Made by a program: the position numbers and the translations under genes. Positions 24,235 to 32,635 of a stretch of 64,000 nucleotides of DNA are shown here, piece after piece (within the stretch, counting starts at the first letter, position 1; every line of letters starts with the position of its first letter). Source of the DNA: Mycobacteriales bacterium (GTDB lineage Bacteria > Actinomycetota > Actinomycetes > DATLTS01); assembly GCA_035533475.1 (NCBI GenBank), contig DATLTS010000018.1, forward strand, positions 62,001 through 126,000, read 5' to 3'. The notes under the pieces were generated by a model. The model did not search any database. It was not told the origin of the DNA and was given only the letters and a program-made list of their open reading frames with translations.

Positions 24235-25178
24235 GCCGGGGCGCGGGGCAGGCCGAATTCCAGCGCCCCGCCGGGCAGCGTCGCCAGGGCCCCGCCGTGC
24301 GCGGACACCGCCTCGACCGCGATGGTCAGGCCGAGGCCGCTGCCCGGCGCCCCCCCGGCCCCGCGGGCGAACGGCGCGGCCAGCCGCTCGAAGTCCGCGG
24401 CCGGGATGCCCGACCCGGCATCGCGAATCGTGAACCGCACCTCCTCCCCCACCACCCGCGCGGCGACGGCGACCGGTGGCGCGCCGTGGCGCAGCGCGTT
24501 CTCGACCAGGTTGCGCAGCGCGCGGATGAGCTGCCAGGCCACCACCTCCACCCGGACCGTCGCCTCGGGCAGGTCGAGCAACACCTGTTCCAGCCCGGCG
24601 GTGGCCTCCTCGAGGAGGTAGCCGACCTCGACGACCTCGCGGGCCGGTTGCGTGCCGGCGATCCGGGCCAGCAGCTCGGCCCCGTCCACTACCTCGAGCA
24701 GTCGCCCGACCTCGCGCTGGCAGCGGGCCACCGAGCGTCGCCCGGACTCGTCGAGCCCCGCCTCGGCGACCAGGCCGAGGTGGCCGAGGACGCCCTGCAG
24801 GCCCCCACGGATCTCGTGCTGGAGCAGCGGCACCAACGTGGTGACCTGCCGGTGCCGCCGGCTCAGACCGGGGTCGGCTTCGACGGCGAACGCGAGGGCG
24901 CCGCCCGGGACGCCGGCCAGCGCCACCGGCGTTCCGTCCGGTCCCGCCGTGCGGCGGATCGCGCCGGGCGCGGGCAACCGGTCCGCCGGCGGCCAGCTCA
25001 CCGGCCCCGGTGGGCCGCCCCGCGCCCGGACCCGCCCCTCCCGGTCGAGCACGGCGCCGGGCACCGGCAGATGCCGCCAGACGTCGACCCGGCCCCGGCT
25101 GCGGAGCAGCCACCAGCCGAGGGGCAGCGCGAGCAGGACGAGCCACGCGGCGAGCAGCCCGATCCGGGTTCCGGTCAC
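24231..25178 (-). CDS. Sensor histidine kinase in the T4SS operon
   Basis: A 315-residue kinase. A single N-terminal membrane helix (GLLAAWLVLLALPLGWWLL) is followed by a small PAS-like segment (VPGAVLDREGRVRARGG), then the dimerisation box LLQHEIRGGLQG with the phospho-accepting His, N-box LRNLVENALRHG, G1 DAGSGI and G2 GSGLGLTIAVE. There is no extracytoplasmic loop between two helices, so any signal is probably sensed within or near the membrane or in the cytoplasm. Starts with GTG 25178, overlapping the response-regulator stop by 4 nt. Confidence 0.9.
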   Translation of the reverse strand: MTGTRIGLLAAWLVLLALPLGWWLLRSRGRVDVWRHLPVPGAVLDREGRVRARGGPPGPVSWPPADRLPAPGAIRRTAGPDGTPVALAGVPGGALAFAVEADPGLSRRHRQVTTLVPLLQHEIRGGLQGVLGHLGLVAEAGLDESGRRSVARCQREVGRLLEVVDGAELLARIAGTQPAREVVEVGYLLEEATAGLEQVLLDLPEATVRVEVVAWQLIRALRNLVENALRHGAPPVAVAARVVGEEVRFTIRDAGSGIPAADFERLAAPFARGAGGAPGSGLGLTIAVEAVSAHGGALATLPGGALEFGLPRAPA

Positions 25179-25858
25179 GAGAGCACCACCTCCCGGGGCA
25201 TCACGTATCCCTCGTGCGGCCGGGTCAGGACGAAGCGGAACTCGCGGCCGCTGTCGCCGAGCGCCTCCCGGATCCGGGCGACATGCCATTCGACGGCGGA
25301 CGGATCGGCGGGCCCGTCCGCCCCCCAGACGTGGAAGAGCAGCTGGTTCTTGCTCCACAACCGGCCGGGGTGCTCGCACAGGAAACGCAGCACGTCGAAG
25401 GACCGCGGGGTGAGCCGCACCCGCTCGCCGGCCCGGCGGAGCTCGCGCATCGCCAGGTCCAGTTCGAAGCCCTCGACCAGCCGGAGCACGTCGCGGGTGA
25501 CGGCGCGGCGCTCCAGCGCGCGGACCCGAGCCAGCAGCACCTCCGGAAGCACCGGCTTGCGCAAATAGTCGTCGGCCGCCGCGGCGAAGCCGGACAGCTC
25601 GTCGGCGACGGTGTCCCGCGCGGTGAGCATGAGCACCGGCAGGTAGCCCGGTCGACGGCGCAACTCCCGGCAGACGGCCAGCCCGTCGATGTCCGGCAGC
25701 CCGAGGTCGAGGACCACGAGATCCACCCCCTGGCGGTCGAGCAGCGACAGTGCCTCGGTCCCGGACGCGGCGGTCAGCACGTCGTAGCCGTGCCGGCCGA
25801 GGTAGATGTCGAGAAACTCGAGGGTGGGCGGGTGGTCGTCGACGGCGAGGATCCGCAT
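25175..25858 (-). CDS. OmpR-family response regulator in the T4SS operon
   Basis: A 227-residue regulator. Receiver domain: VDDH acidic pocket, phospho-acceptor Asp in VLDLGLPD, LTARD Thr and RKPV Lys; the usual GADDY is AAADDY. The C-terminal half is a winged-helix Trans_reg_C domain (RLTPRSFDVLRFLCEHPGRLWSK, then TRPHEGYVM). Start ATG 25858. It lies only 19 nt after the stop of the replication-relaxation gene on the same strand and is translationally coupled to the kinase, so it belongs to the same operon and probably controls it or the physiology around it. Confidence 0.92.
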   Translation of the reverse strand: MRILAVDDHPPTLEFLDIYLGRHGYDVLTAASGTEALSLLDRQGVDLVVLDLGLPDIDGLAVCRELRRRPGYLPVLMLTARDTVADELSGFAAAADDYLRKPVLPEVLLARVRALERRAVTRDVLRLVEGFELDLAMRELRRAGERVRLTPRSFDVLRFLCEHPGRLWSKNQLLFHVWGADGPADPSAVEWHVARIREALGDSGREFRFVLTRPHEGYVMPREVVLS

Positions 25859-25877
25859 GGGGGAAGGGTGCCGCAAA

Positions 25878-26582
25878 CTAGACCTTCGCGACAATGCCGG
25901 TGCTGGCCTCGGTCAGCGGGCGGCGGCGGTGCACCCGGGCGTCGTAGACGATCGGGTCGCCACCAGCCAGCAGGTCCGCGCTGACCGCCGCCAACAGCGC
26001 CACGTTCGCCTGGTTCGCCGCCGCGGCGATCCGCCCCGCCCGGTGCCGGTTCGGCGCCCCGACCAGGACCACCTCGTCCGGGCGCAGGCCCCGGTAGCCG
26101 TACAGCTTCCGGCGCCAGATCTGGTGGTTCTCGGTGCCGCGATCCGCTTCGAGCAGCCACCGGCCGGACGCCTCCCCGAACCGCCAGGTGAGCGCCGCAT
26201 CCGGGCGGGGTTCGCCGGCGGTCGCCATGGTGCGCAGCTCGGCCTCGCCGGCCCAACCGGTGACCGGCACCGAGCACCGCCGCAGCAGAGCGACGACGAG
26301 GTCGGCGGTGAGCATCGTGTGCTGGATCTGCCCGGGACGGGGATGCCAGCCGTGCCCCAGCTCGGCGGCGATCGTGTCCACCGCCGGACCGATCCGGTAC
26401 AGGTACGGGCCGTGGTAGCGCGGCCGGTCGCGCCGCAGGGCGCCCGCCACCCAGAGCGGGTGGACCCGGCTCTGCGCCGTCTGCTCCGTGAACCCGGCCA
26501 GGCCGGCGATCTGCCGGCGGGTGAGGCACCCGAACGACCAGACGGCACGCAGGATCGCCACGTCCTCGACGTAGCGGCGCAT
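25878..26582 (-). CDS. Replication-relaxation family protein
   Basis: A 234-residue protein of the Replic_Relax family found next to mobilisation genes of actinobacterial plasmids and integrative elements. N-terminal winged helix (VAILRAVWSFGCLTRRQIAGLAGFTEQTAQSRVHPLWVAGALRRD), then YRIGPAVDTIAAELGHGWHP, QHTMLTADLVVALLR and a restriction-fold-like EADRGTENHQIWRRKLYGY. It presumably binds DNA at the transfer machinery. Its ATG (26582) shares one base with the VirD4-like stop. No relaxase lies in the window, which makes its partner unclear. Confidence 0.82.
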   Translation of the reverse strand: MRRYVEDVAILRAVWSFGCLTRRQIAGLAGFTEQTAQSRVHPLWVAGALRRDRPRYHGPYLYRIGPAVDTIAAELGHGWHPRPGQIQHTMLTADLVVALLRRCSVPVTGWAGEAELRTMATAGEPRPDAALTWRFGEASGRWLLEADRGTENHQIWRRKLYGYRGLRPDEVVLVGAPNRHRAGRIAAAANQANVALLAAVSADLLAGGDPIVYDARVHRRRPLTEASTGIVAKV

Positions 26583-28804
26583 CACCAGTCGTCCTGCGGC
26601 GCGGCCGGGGTGGGCAGCGACAGCCGGGCCGGCCCGGCGACCGCCGCCGGGCGCAGGGCGGCCCGGAGCCCCGCGAGCGCCGGGTGGTCCCGGACCGGCG
26701 GGACCAGCGGCTCGGTGCGGGCGCTGGTCACCTCGGGGCCGCGTGGCCCGGAATGGCGCCAGTAGCACTCGAAGGAACCCTGCCCGGCCAGGTCCTCCGG
26801 CCGCAGCCCCGGGAAGGACCGGAACAGCCGCGCCGCGTCCCCGGCGGCGAGCCGGAAGGCGCAGTAGGTGGCGGCGTTGGCGAGCAGCGTCTCGAGCACG
26901 GTCGGGTTCAACGCGGCGACCGTGGCCAGGTTCTGGTTGGCCACCACCAGACCGAGCCCGTACTTGCGCGCCGAGGTGACGACTTCGGCGAAGCTCGTCA
27001 GCGAGAACTCCTGGAACTCGTCGATCACCGCGACCACCGGCCGGCGCTCCCCCGGCGCCAGCTCCTCCCTGGCCAGCACGGTCAGGTGCAGCATGGTGAC
27101 GAGCAGGCTGCCGACCAGCGCGCCGGTGGCCGGCCCGACCAGGCCGCGGGGCAGGTCGACGAGGAGCAGCCGACCGTGGTCGATGCAGTCCTCCAGCCGC
27201 AGGCCCGGACCGGGATCGCCGAAGACGGTGCCGAGCACCGGATCGGAGTCGAAGGCGGCGGCCTTGTTGAGGATCGCCCGCACCGTCCGGGTCTTCTCCC
27301 CGCGGTCGAAGCCGTCGAACTCGGCCCACCGGGCGGTGGCCCGCGGGCTGTCCGCGAGCTGGAGGACGTAACCGCGGAACACCGGATCGGTGAGGAAGCG
27401 GGGGAGGTCGGCGAGGCATCCGGAGCCGGTCGCGACCAGCGCGGTGAGCGCGGCCTTGAGGAAGTGCAGCAGGTTCGGCGTGCTCGCCGGGTTCAACCCC
27501 CACAGGTCCGCGAAGACCTTGACCACCGCGTCGACCCGCCGGGTGCGCAACCGCTCGACGAGCTCCGGGTCCGGGCCCCGGTCGACCCAGAGCGGGTTCA
27601 GCGTCGGGAGCCCCCGGGTCGCGGTGAGGTTCAGCACGCTGGTCGCACCCAGCGCCGCGTCCGGGAGCCGGCTCAGGACCTGGCGGATCAGGTCGCCGTG
27701 CGGGTCGAGGACGACGGCGGCGACCCGCTGCTCGGCCAGGCCGAGGACGAGCCGGGTGAGCAGCGCGGTCTTCCCGGTCCCGGACGGGCCGACGACGTAG
27801 GCGTGGGTCATCAGCTGCGCCACGCTGACCCCCACCGGCTCGCCGGCGCCGGGGCCGTGCGACACGGCGAGCCGGATACCCGCCGGGTCGAGCGGGCGGG
27901 CCGCCGGTCGCCGGGCGGAGCCCGCCCGGGCCAGCGGCGCCACCGGCTCGTCGGCGCCGGGCAGGCGCACCAGCGCGGCGATCTCGGCCGCACCCAGCAC
28001 GCATCGGCGCCGGGCCCGCCGCTCCGGCCGCCCGGACCGGATCGCCGCCCACACCTTCGCCCCATCCGCTCCGGTGCGTTCGAGGCCCCCCGCGGCCAGC
28101 ACCGCGGCGAGCGTGGCGTGACCGGCGGCGGCCCGGTCCGGATCGGTCGCCGCCCACCCGGTCCGCAGCGTCACCGCCGCGCAACCGCCGGCCAACCTGG
28201 CCTGGGCGACCCGGGCCGCCGCCAGCTCGCTCGCCGTCGCCCGCGGGCGGGGCCGGGCGGCCGGCCCGGCCGGTGCCGCGGAGAGCGCCGCGGACAGCAC
28301 CTCGCCGAGGGCGAGGGCGGGCGCGGTCAGGCAGCGGGACCACAGCGGTTCGGCGCCGCCGAGACCGGCCTCGAGCCGGGCCGCGCCGGCGGCGAGCCGG
28401 CGCACGGCGGCGGCCGGAGCCGGCTCGATGACCGCGGAGACCACGCCCGACTCCCCGAGCCCGACCTCCGCCAGCCCGGCGAGCAGCCGGGGCAGCAGGT
28501 CGGGCAGCGCGCGTTCGGCCGGCAGCCACCAGCTCGCCCCCACCGCGTGGCGGGGCGGATCGTCGTCGAAGGGCTCGGCGCCGGGCGCGACGTCCGCGGT
28601 GGGGTACCCGGCGCGTAGCAGGCCCGCCAGCGGGCCGGCCGCCGCGGCGCGGGCGTGCAGGCCGACCCGCCGCGGCCGGCCGACCAGCGCGAGCTGCACC
28701 GGTCCCGCCGAGCGGGCCAGGGCGAGCAGCGGGGCCAGCCGGCCGGCCGCCAGCTCCGGGGGCTCGGTCGGCCCGCTCGGGGCCAGGACGGTGAGCCAGG
28801 TCAT
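26582..28804 (-). CDS. VirD4/TraD-like type IV coupling ATPase
   Basis: A 740-residue ATPase. Residues 1-~330 are an Ala/Arg-rich domain without clear homology; then comes the motor: Walker A GPSGTGKTALL (~338-348), VVLDPHGDLIRQVL, Walker B VVAVIDEFQEFS (~590), followed by ARKYGLGLVVANQNLATV, the sensor segment typical of VirD4/TraG/TraD-type coupling proteins. It would feed DNA or protein into the channel. No N-terminal membrane anchor is evident, unlike classical VirD4, so it may be membrane-recruited. Start ATG 28804 overlaps the transglycosylase stop by 4 nt. Confidence 0.85.
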   Translation of the reverse strand: MTWLTVLAPSGPTEPPELAAGRLAPLLALARSAGPVQLALVGRPRRVGLHARAAAAGPLAGLLRAGYPTADVAPGAEPFDDDPPRHAVGASWWLPAERALPDLLPRLLAGLAEVGLGESGVVSAVIEPAPAAAVRRLAAGAARLEAGLGGAEPLWSRCLTAPALALGEVLSAALSAAPAGPAARPRPRATASELAAARVAQARLAGGCAAVTLRTGWAATDPDRAAAGHATLAAVLAAGGLERTGADGAKVWAAIRSGRPERRARRRCVLGAAEIAALVRLPGADEPVAPLARAGSARRPAARPLDPAGIRLAVSHGPGAGEPVGVSVAQLMTHAYVVGPSGTGKTALLTRLVLGLAEQRVAAVVLDPHGDLIRQVLSRLPDAALGATSVLNLTATRGLPTLNPLWVDRGPDPELVERLRTRRVDAVVKVFADLWGLNPASTPNLLHFLKAALTALVATGSGCLADLPRFLTDPVFRGYVLQLADSPRATARWAEFDGFDRGEKTRTVRAILNKAAAFDSDPVLGTVFGDPGPGLRLEDCIDHGRLLLVDLPRGLVGPATGALVGSLLVTMLHLTVLAREELAPGERRPVVAVIDEFQEFSLTSFAEVVTSARKYGLGLVVANQNLATVAALNPTVLETLLANAATYCAFRLAAGDAARLFRSFPGLRPEDLAGQGSFECYWRHSGPRGPEVTSARTEPLVPPVRDHPALAGLRAALRPAAVAGPARLSLPTPAAPQDDW

Positions 28805-29277
28805 GTCACGCCTCCGGGCGGGTGGTAGCCGTAGCCGGCCGCGACCCGAAGGACGAGGGCGACGTAGGCGGACGAGTGGTTGTAGCCGTAGAGCGCGCGG
28901 GCCGGATCGAAGCCGGTCGGCGTCGCGCCGGAGTAGGCGAGGTGGTGCGCGGCGGCGAGGATCGCCGGGCGCGGCTCGAACGGCGTCGCCCCGGCCACGA
29001 CGTTGAACAGCGGCCAGCTCGAGGGCAGGAACTGCATGAGCCCCTCCGCCCGGCCGTACCGGGTGGGGGGCCCGACGGCCGCCGGGTCGAAGCCGGATTC
29101 GACCTCGGCGACCGCCTCGAGCAGCGGCGCGGGGACGCCGAACCGGGCCGCCGCCGCGGCGAACCACGGCCGGTACGGCACCGGCACGCCCGGAGCGCCA
29201 CCGGTCGGGCCGGCCGGCACCGCGGACAGCGCGGCGGCGGCGAGCCCGAGCGCCACCAACCCGGCGGTCCTCAGCAC
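28801..29277 (-). CDS. VirB1-like lytic transglycosylase
   Basis: A 158-residue secreted SLT-type transglycosylase: signal peptide (VALGLAAAALSAVPAGP), catalytic Glu in EAVAEVESGFDP, then AEGLMQFLPSSW and ARALYGYNHSSAYVALVLRVA, which are the conserved goose-lysozyme/SLT blocks. It would cut peptidoglycan locally so that the secretion channel can cross the wall. GTG 29277 overlaps the VirB4-like stop by 7 nt. Confidence 0.9.
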   Translation of the reverse strand: MLRTAGLVALGLAAAALSAVPAGPTGGAPGVPVPYRPWFAAAAARFGVPAPLLEAVAEVESGFDPAAVGPPTRYGRAEGLMQFLPSSWPLFNVVAGATPFEPRPAILAAAHHLAYSGATPTGFDPARALYGYNHSSAYVALVLRVAAGYGYHPPGGVT

Positions 29278-31115
29278 GACACCCCGCCGATCCGCCGGGG
29301 CCCGGCCGCCGCGAGCGCATGTTCGCCGGGGGCCGCGGTCACCAGCACCGGCTGAAGGCCGCGCCGGCTGACCAGCAGGCCGAGCCCGGGGGTGCCCGCC
29401 ACGAGCAGCCGGGCCGCCCCGGGGGACAGCCCCAGGCCGTCGGCGGTCGCCGCCCGTTCGTGCTCCGCGGCGCCGAGCAGCAGCAGCGTCGCAGCGTTGG
29501 CCAGCACGGCCTGACCGGACGGGCCGGCGAGGAAATCCGACAGCCGCTGGGTCACCAGCTCGAGCCCCACCCCGTACTTGCGGGCTCGCCGGGCGAACCC
29601 GGCCAGCACCTCGGCAGCGGCGGCGTCCCCGAGCAGCAGGTGAGCTTCGTCTATAACGACCAGCCGCGCCCGGACCGGCCCCGGCCCGGGCGCGGCTGCC
29701 CCGGTCCAGGCCCAGGCCAGCGCACAGGCGGTCACCGCCGCACGCAACCGGGCCGGGGTGCCCCGAAGATCGCTCACGACCAGCGGCGGCGGATCGTCGA
29801 GCCGGGGGTCGGCCCGGAACAGCCCAGCAACGGTGCCGTCAACGCTGCCAGCCCGGGCAACGCCCAGCAGCCCGATCAGTCCGACCGCACCCTCCGGATC
29901 GGACCGCAGCCGGGTCAGCGCCGAGTCGAGCTCGGCCAGCCGCCGCGGGCCGGGCGGTCGACCCAGCAGCGCGGTGACGACCGTGGCCAGCAGTTCCAGC
30001 GCCTCGCCGGCCGGGAGCCGCGGGTCGGCGGCGAGCCGCACCGGGTCGATCCCGCCGTCGACGACGAGCCCGCCGCGGTGGGCGGCCAGGGCACCGAACT
30101 CCCCCTCCGGGTCGACGACCAGCACCGCCGCCCCCCGGTCCAGCCAGCGGCTCACCTCGAGCTTCGCGGCGAACGACTTACCGGCCCCGGACGCACCGAC
30201 GACGAGCCGGGTCGGGTTGGGCTCGGCGAACCGGTCATGGCCGATCACGGCTCCGCTGTCCGGGTCGGTGCCGAGGAGGGGCTCGTTGAAGGGAAGAAAG
30301 GCAGGATGCGGGAGCGGGATCGTCATCGCCGCGGTCTCCGCGTCCACGAACCGCACCCCGCGACCGCGGCCGGCTCGCTCGGGGCCGGTCAACGCGGCCC
30401 ATCCCGGTCGCTGCTCGTAGCTGCACACCCGCAGTCGCGCCGCCGGACCGGAGGACGCGAGCAGCCGCCCCGTCCGGTCGGTCGCGTCGTCGAGCCGGCC
30501 CGGTTCGGTGACCAGCGCGACCGTGACGCGCACCCCGATCAGCGCGGTCTCGCCGGCGGCCAGCCGGGCGCGCAGGTCGCCGGCGGCGGTGATCGCCCGG
30601 TCGACCTGCGGATCGGCCAGCCGGCCGGCCCGGTCGGCGAGCAGCGCCGAGGCGCTGAGGGCGGCGAGCCGGCGGCGCAGCATCCGCTCCGCGGCGATCG
30701 GGGGCACCGGCAGCAGGGCGACGACCAGGGCACCCAGGGCCGGGTCCGCGGTCAGCCGGGCGAGCCAGTCGAGCCCGACGGCGGCCGGCCAGCCGTCCAG
30801 GAAGAGCAGCCGCCCGGCCCGGCCGCCGGCCAGGCGCACGGATCCGCGGTTCTCGCCGCACACCGCCGGCAGCCCCGGCAGATGCCCGTCGGTGACCAGG
30901 CGGACCAGATCGCCGTCGGGACCGGCGGCCGGCAGCGCCGCCCCGGTGAGCCAGGTCCCCCGCCCGGCGTTGCCGGCCCGCGGGCCGTGCCAGACCCGGA
31001 CCGGTGCGCGGATCCCGGCGACGGCGGCGGTCAGCGACGCGGCCAACCGGGCGCGCTCCGGCTCGGAGAGCAGCCGAGGCCCGGCCCGCAGTTCTAGGGC
31101 GACCGTCCGGATCAC
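29271..31115 (-). CDS. VirB4-like secretion ATPase
   Basis: A 614-residue P-loop ATPase of the VirB4/TraC/HerA class. The N-terminal ~290 residues resemble the TraC-type domain (CSYEQRPGWAALTGPERAG, then FLPFNEPLLGTDPDSGAVIG), followed by Walker A VVGASGAGKSFAAKLEVSR (~305), LVVDPEGEFGALAAHRGG, Walker B RLVVIDEAHLLLG (~487), and RRARKYGVGLELVTQRLSDF plus NAATLLLLGAAEHE, all typical VirB4 landmarks. It energises assembly of the channel. GTG 31115 overlaps the PrgI-like stop by 4 nt. Confidence 0.9.
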   Translation of the reverse strand: MIRTVALELRAGPRLLSEPERARLAASLTAAVAGIRAPVRVWHGPRAGNAGRGTWLTGAALPAAGPDGDLVRLVTDGHLPGLPAVCGENRGSVRLAGGRAGRLLFLDGWPAAVGLDWLARLTADPALGALVVALLPVPPIAAERMLRRRLAALSASALLADRAGRLADPQVDRAITAAGDLRARLAAGETALIGVRVTVALVTEPGRLDDATDRTGRLLASSGPAARLRVCSYEQRPGWAALTGPERAGRGRGVRFVDAETAAMTIPLPHPAFLPFNEPLLGTDPDSGAVIGHDRFAEPNPTRLVVGASGAGKSFAAKLEVSRWLDRGAAVLVVDPEGEFGALAAHRGGLVVDGGIDPVRLAADPRLPAGEALELLATVVTALLGRPPGPRRLAELDSALTRLRSDPEGAVGLIGLLGVARAGSVDGTVAGLFRADPRLDDPPPLVVSDLRGTPARLRAAVTACALAWAWTGAAAPGPGPVRARLVVIDEAHLLLGDAAAAEVLAGFARRARKYGVGLELVTQRLSDFLAGPSGQAVLANAATLLLLGAAEHERAATADGLGLSPGAARLLVAGTPGLGLLVSRRGLQPVLVTAAPGEHALAAAGPRRIGGVSC

Positions 31116-31381
31116 CCGGTCACCCGGCGGCGCAGGAATCCGAGGCACGGTCCGACCCAGCCGGCCAGCGAGCGCCCCTGCGGACGCAGCCAGCCGCCGC
31201 CGACCGCGGCGAGGGCGAGCAGGACCCCGGGGACCAGCGCGGCCCGCGGCCCGGCGGTGGCCAGCGCGAGACCGGCCGCGGCGACGCTGAGATGACCGGC
31301 CTGGCCCAGGGTGCACCAGGTGGTGAGCCGGTCGCGCACCGCGAGGTCGGCCGGCACCGCCACCACCGGCCCGTCGGTCAT
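31112..31381 (-). CDS. PrgI/VirB3-like small membrane protein
   Basis: 89 residues starting with a VPADLAVRDRLTTWCTLGQAG segment, then two hydrophobic helices (HLSVAAAGLALATAG and ALVPGVLLALAAVGGGWL) and the tail RSLAGWVGPCLGFLRRR. The form and the VPAD start match PrgI, the VirB3-equivalent that precedes VirB4 in Gram-positive type IV systems. ATG 31381 overlaps the pilin-like stop by 4 nt. Confidence 0.78.
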   Translation of the reverse strand: MTDGPVVAVPADLAVRDRLTTWCTLGQAGHLSVAAAGLALATAGPRAALVPGVLLALAAVGGGWLRPQGRSLAGWVGPCLGFLRRRVTG

Positions 31382-31635
31382 CGCAGCGCCCCGGTGACCA
31401 GCCCGGCGATCAGGCCGGCGGACAGCGTCACCGCGAGACCGATCCCGGCCGCGACCAGCCCGGCCCTGGCCTCGGCCTGCCGGTGCGGGCTCCCGTTCGA
31501 GGCCGCCCAACGGATCCCGTTGACGGCGATGAACAGCACCGCGATGCTGCCCGCGACGGCGGCGACGTCGCCGGCCAGCCGGCCGGCGAACGCGGCGACC
31601 TGCCCGATGCCACCGGCCGCGAGCAGCGCGCTCAC
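31378..31635 (-). CDS. VirB2/TrbC-like (pilin-type) membrane protein
   Basis: 85 residues with two hydrophobic helices (VAAVAGSIAVLFIAVNGIRWA and LVAAGIGLAVTLSAGLIAGLV) separated by a charged loop SNGSPHRQAEARAG. That small helix-loop-helix, between the VirB6- and PrgI-like genes, is the TrbC/VirB2 pattern. There is no clear cleaved signal peptide, so pilus formation is not implied. Overlaps the following gene and the preceding stop by 4 nt each. Confidence 0.7.
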   Translation of the reverse strand: MSALLAAGGIGQVAAFAGRLAGDVAAVAGSIAVLFIAVNGIRWAASNGSPHRQAEARAGLVAAGIGLAVTLSAGLIAGLVTGALR

Positions 31636-32468
31636 GGCCGCACCAGGTCGCGGCCGGCCCGCCCGGCGAGATAGGTGCCGCGCAGCCGCAGCGTGAAGTC
31701 CCGGAACTCGGCTCCGGCGGCGACCCCGGCCACCCAGGACGGCAGCTTCGCGACCAGCACGAGCACCGCCACGCCGGCGAAGGCACCGGCGACCGGGTCA
31801 CGCGAGCCGAGGAACATCGCGACGTAGGCCGCCAGCGCGGTGGCCTGCGCGACCGGGAGGAACACCGCCGCCGCCTGCAACCGCCACCAGGTGGAGGTCA
31901 GCCGGGCCGCCCCGGGCCCCGGGAGCAGCGCGAATCCCATGGCGATCGGCGCCAGCGCGACGAGCAGCCACAAAGTGGCCCAGCGGGCGAGCGCGAGAAC
32001 CGCGACGACCACGAGGATGCCGACGAGGAGGGTTGAGCCGACGGCGACCGCGAGGTTCCCGGTCGGGCCGCCGAGCGCCATCCGCTGCCACAGACCGTCC
32101 TGCTCCCCGGCCGGCAGCAGCGCGTCGACGAGCCGGTTGGCCAGCCCCACCTCGAGGGCCGTGGCCGGCAGCGCGGCCAGCGCGGTCGCCAGCGGCGCCA
32201 GCTGCCGCCCGGTCGGCGTGAGCGCCTCGCGCGCGGAGGCGCCGCCGCGGTGCCCGCTGATCAGGGCGAGTCCGGCCACGGCGAGCGGCACGACCAGGCA
32301 CGCGGCCAGGCAAGCCAGGCTGGTCCGCCACAGCCCGACCAGCCGCGGGTCCGCGGTGAGGTTCCCGGTGTGCAGCAGGTAGCCGGCGAGCGGCCCGGCG
32401 AGGGCCCGGGTGAGGCCCAGCCGGAGCGCGGTCAGCGCCGCACCGGCGGCGCCCCAAGGGTCGAACAC
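31632..32468 (-). CDS. VirB6/TrbL-like polytopic channel protein, first gene of the T4SS operon
   Basis: A 278-residue inner-membrane protein with about six to seven helices. WATLWLLVALAPIAMGFALLPG and FLPVAQATALAAYVAMFLGS are in the TrbL/VirB6 style, and the tail FRDFTLRLRGTYLAGRAGRDL is cytoplasmic and basic. GTG 32468 is chosen because GGAAGGAG ends about 7 nt before it and homology-free Pro-rich sequence lies upstream. It opens the run of overlapping genes extending to 23803. The region 32469-32635 between it and the divergent HTH gene should hold the operon promoter; no consensus hexamers were found. Confidence 0.8.
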   Translation of the reverse strand: MFDPWGAAGAALTALRLGLTRALAGPLAGYLLHTGNLTADPRLVGLWRTSLACLAACLVVPLAVAGLALISGHRGGASAREALTPTGRQLAPLATALAALPATALEVGLANRLVDALLPAGEQDGLWQRMALGGPTGNLAVAVGSTLLVGILVVVAVLALARWATLWLLVALAPIAMGFALLPGPGAARLTSTWWRLQAAAVFLPVAQATALAAYVAMFLGSRDPVAGAFAGVAVLVLVAKLPSWVAGVAAGAEFRDFTLRLRGTYLAGRAGRDLVRP

Positions 32469-32635
32469 GGCGCGGCTCCTTCCGACGGGGGGACGTGCAG
32501 CATGCCCCGCGGTTGGCCGGTTTCCGGGCGGTTCGGGGGGCGCCCCCGCCGACCTGTGCGGAACCTGTGCGGACCTGTGCGGATCGCACGGCACGCGCAC
32601 GGCGCGGGCACGGTTCGGCCGGGCACGGTGGCCCG

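Noticed and set aside
26684-28618. Long plus-strand frame (644 aa) opposite the VirD4-like gene
   Set aside because: Pure antisense shadow; Arg/Gly/Gln-rich, no motif, and the minus strand carries Walker A and B in order.
29319-31097. 592-aa plus-strand frame opposite VirB4
   Set aside because: Same reason; the minus frame has Walker motifs and family landmarks.
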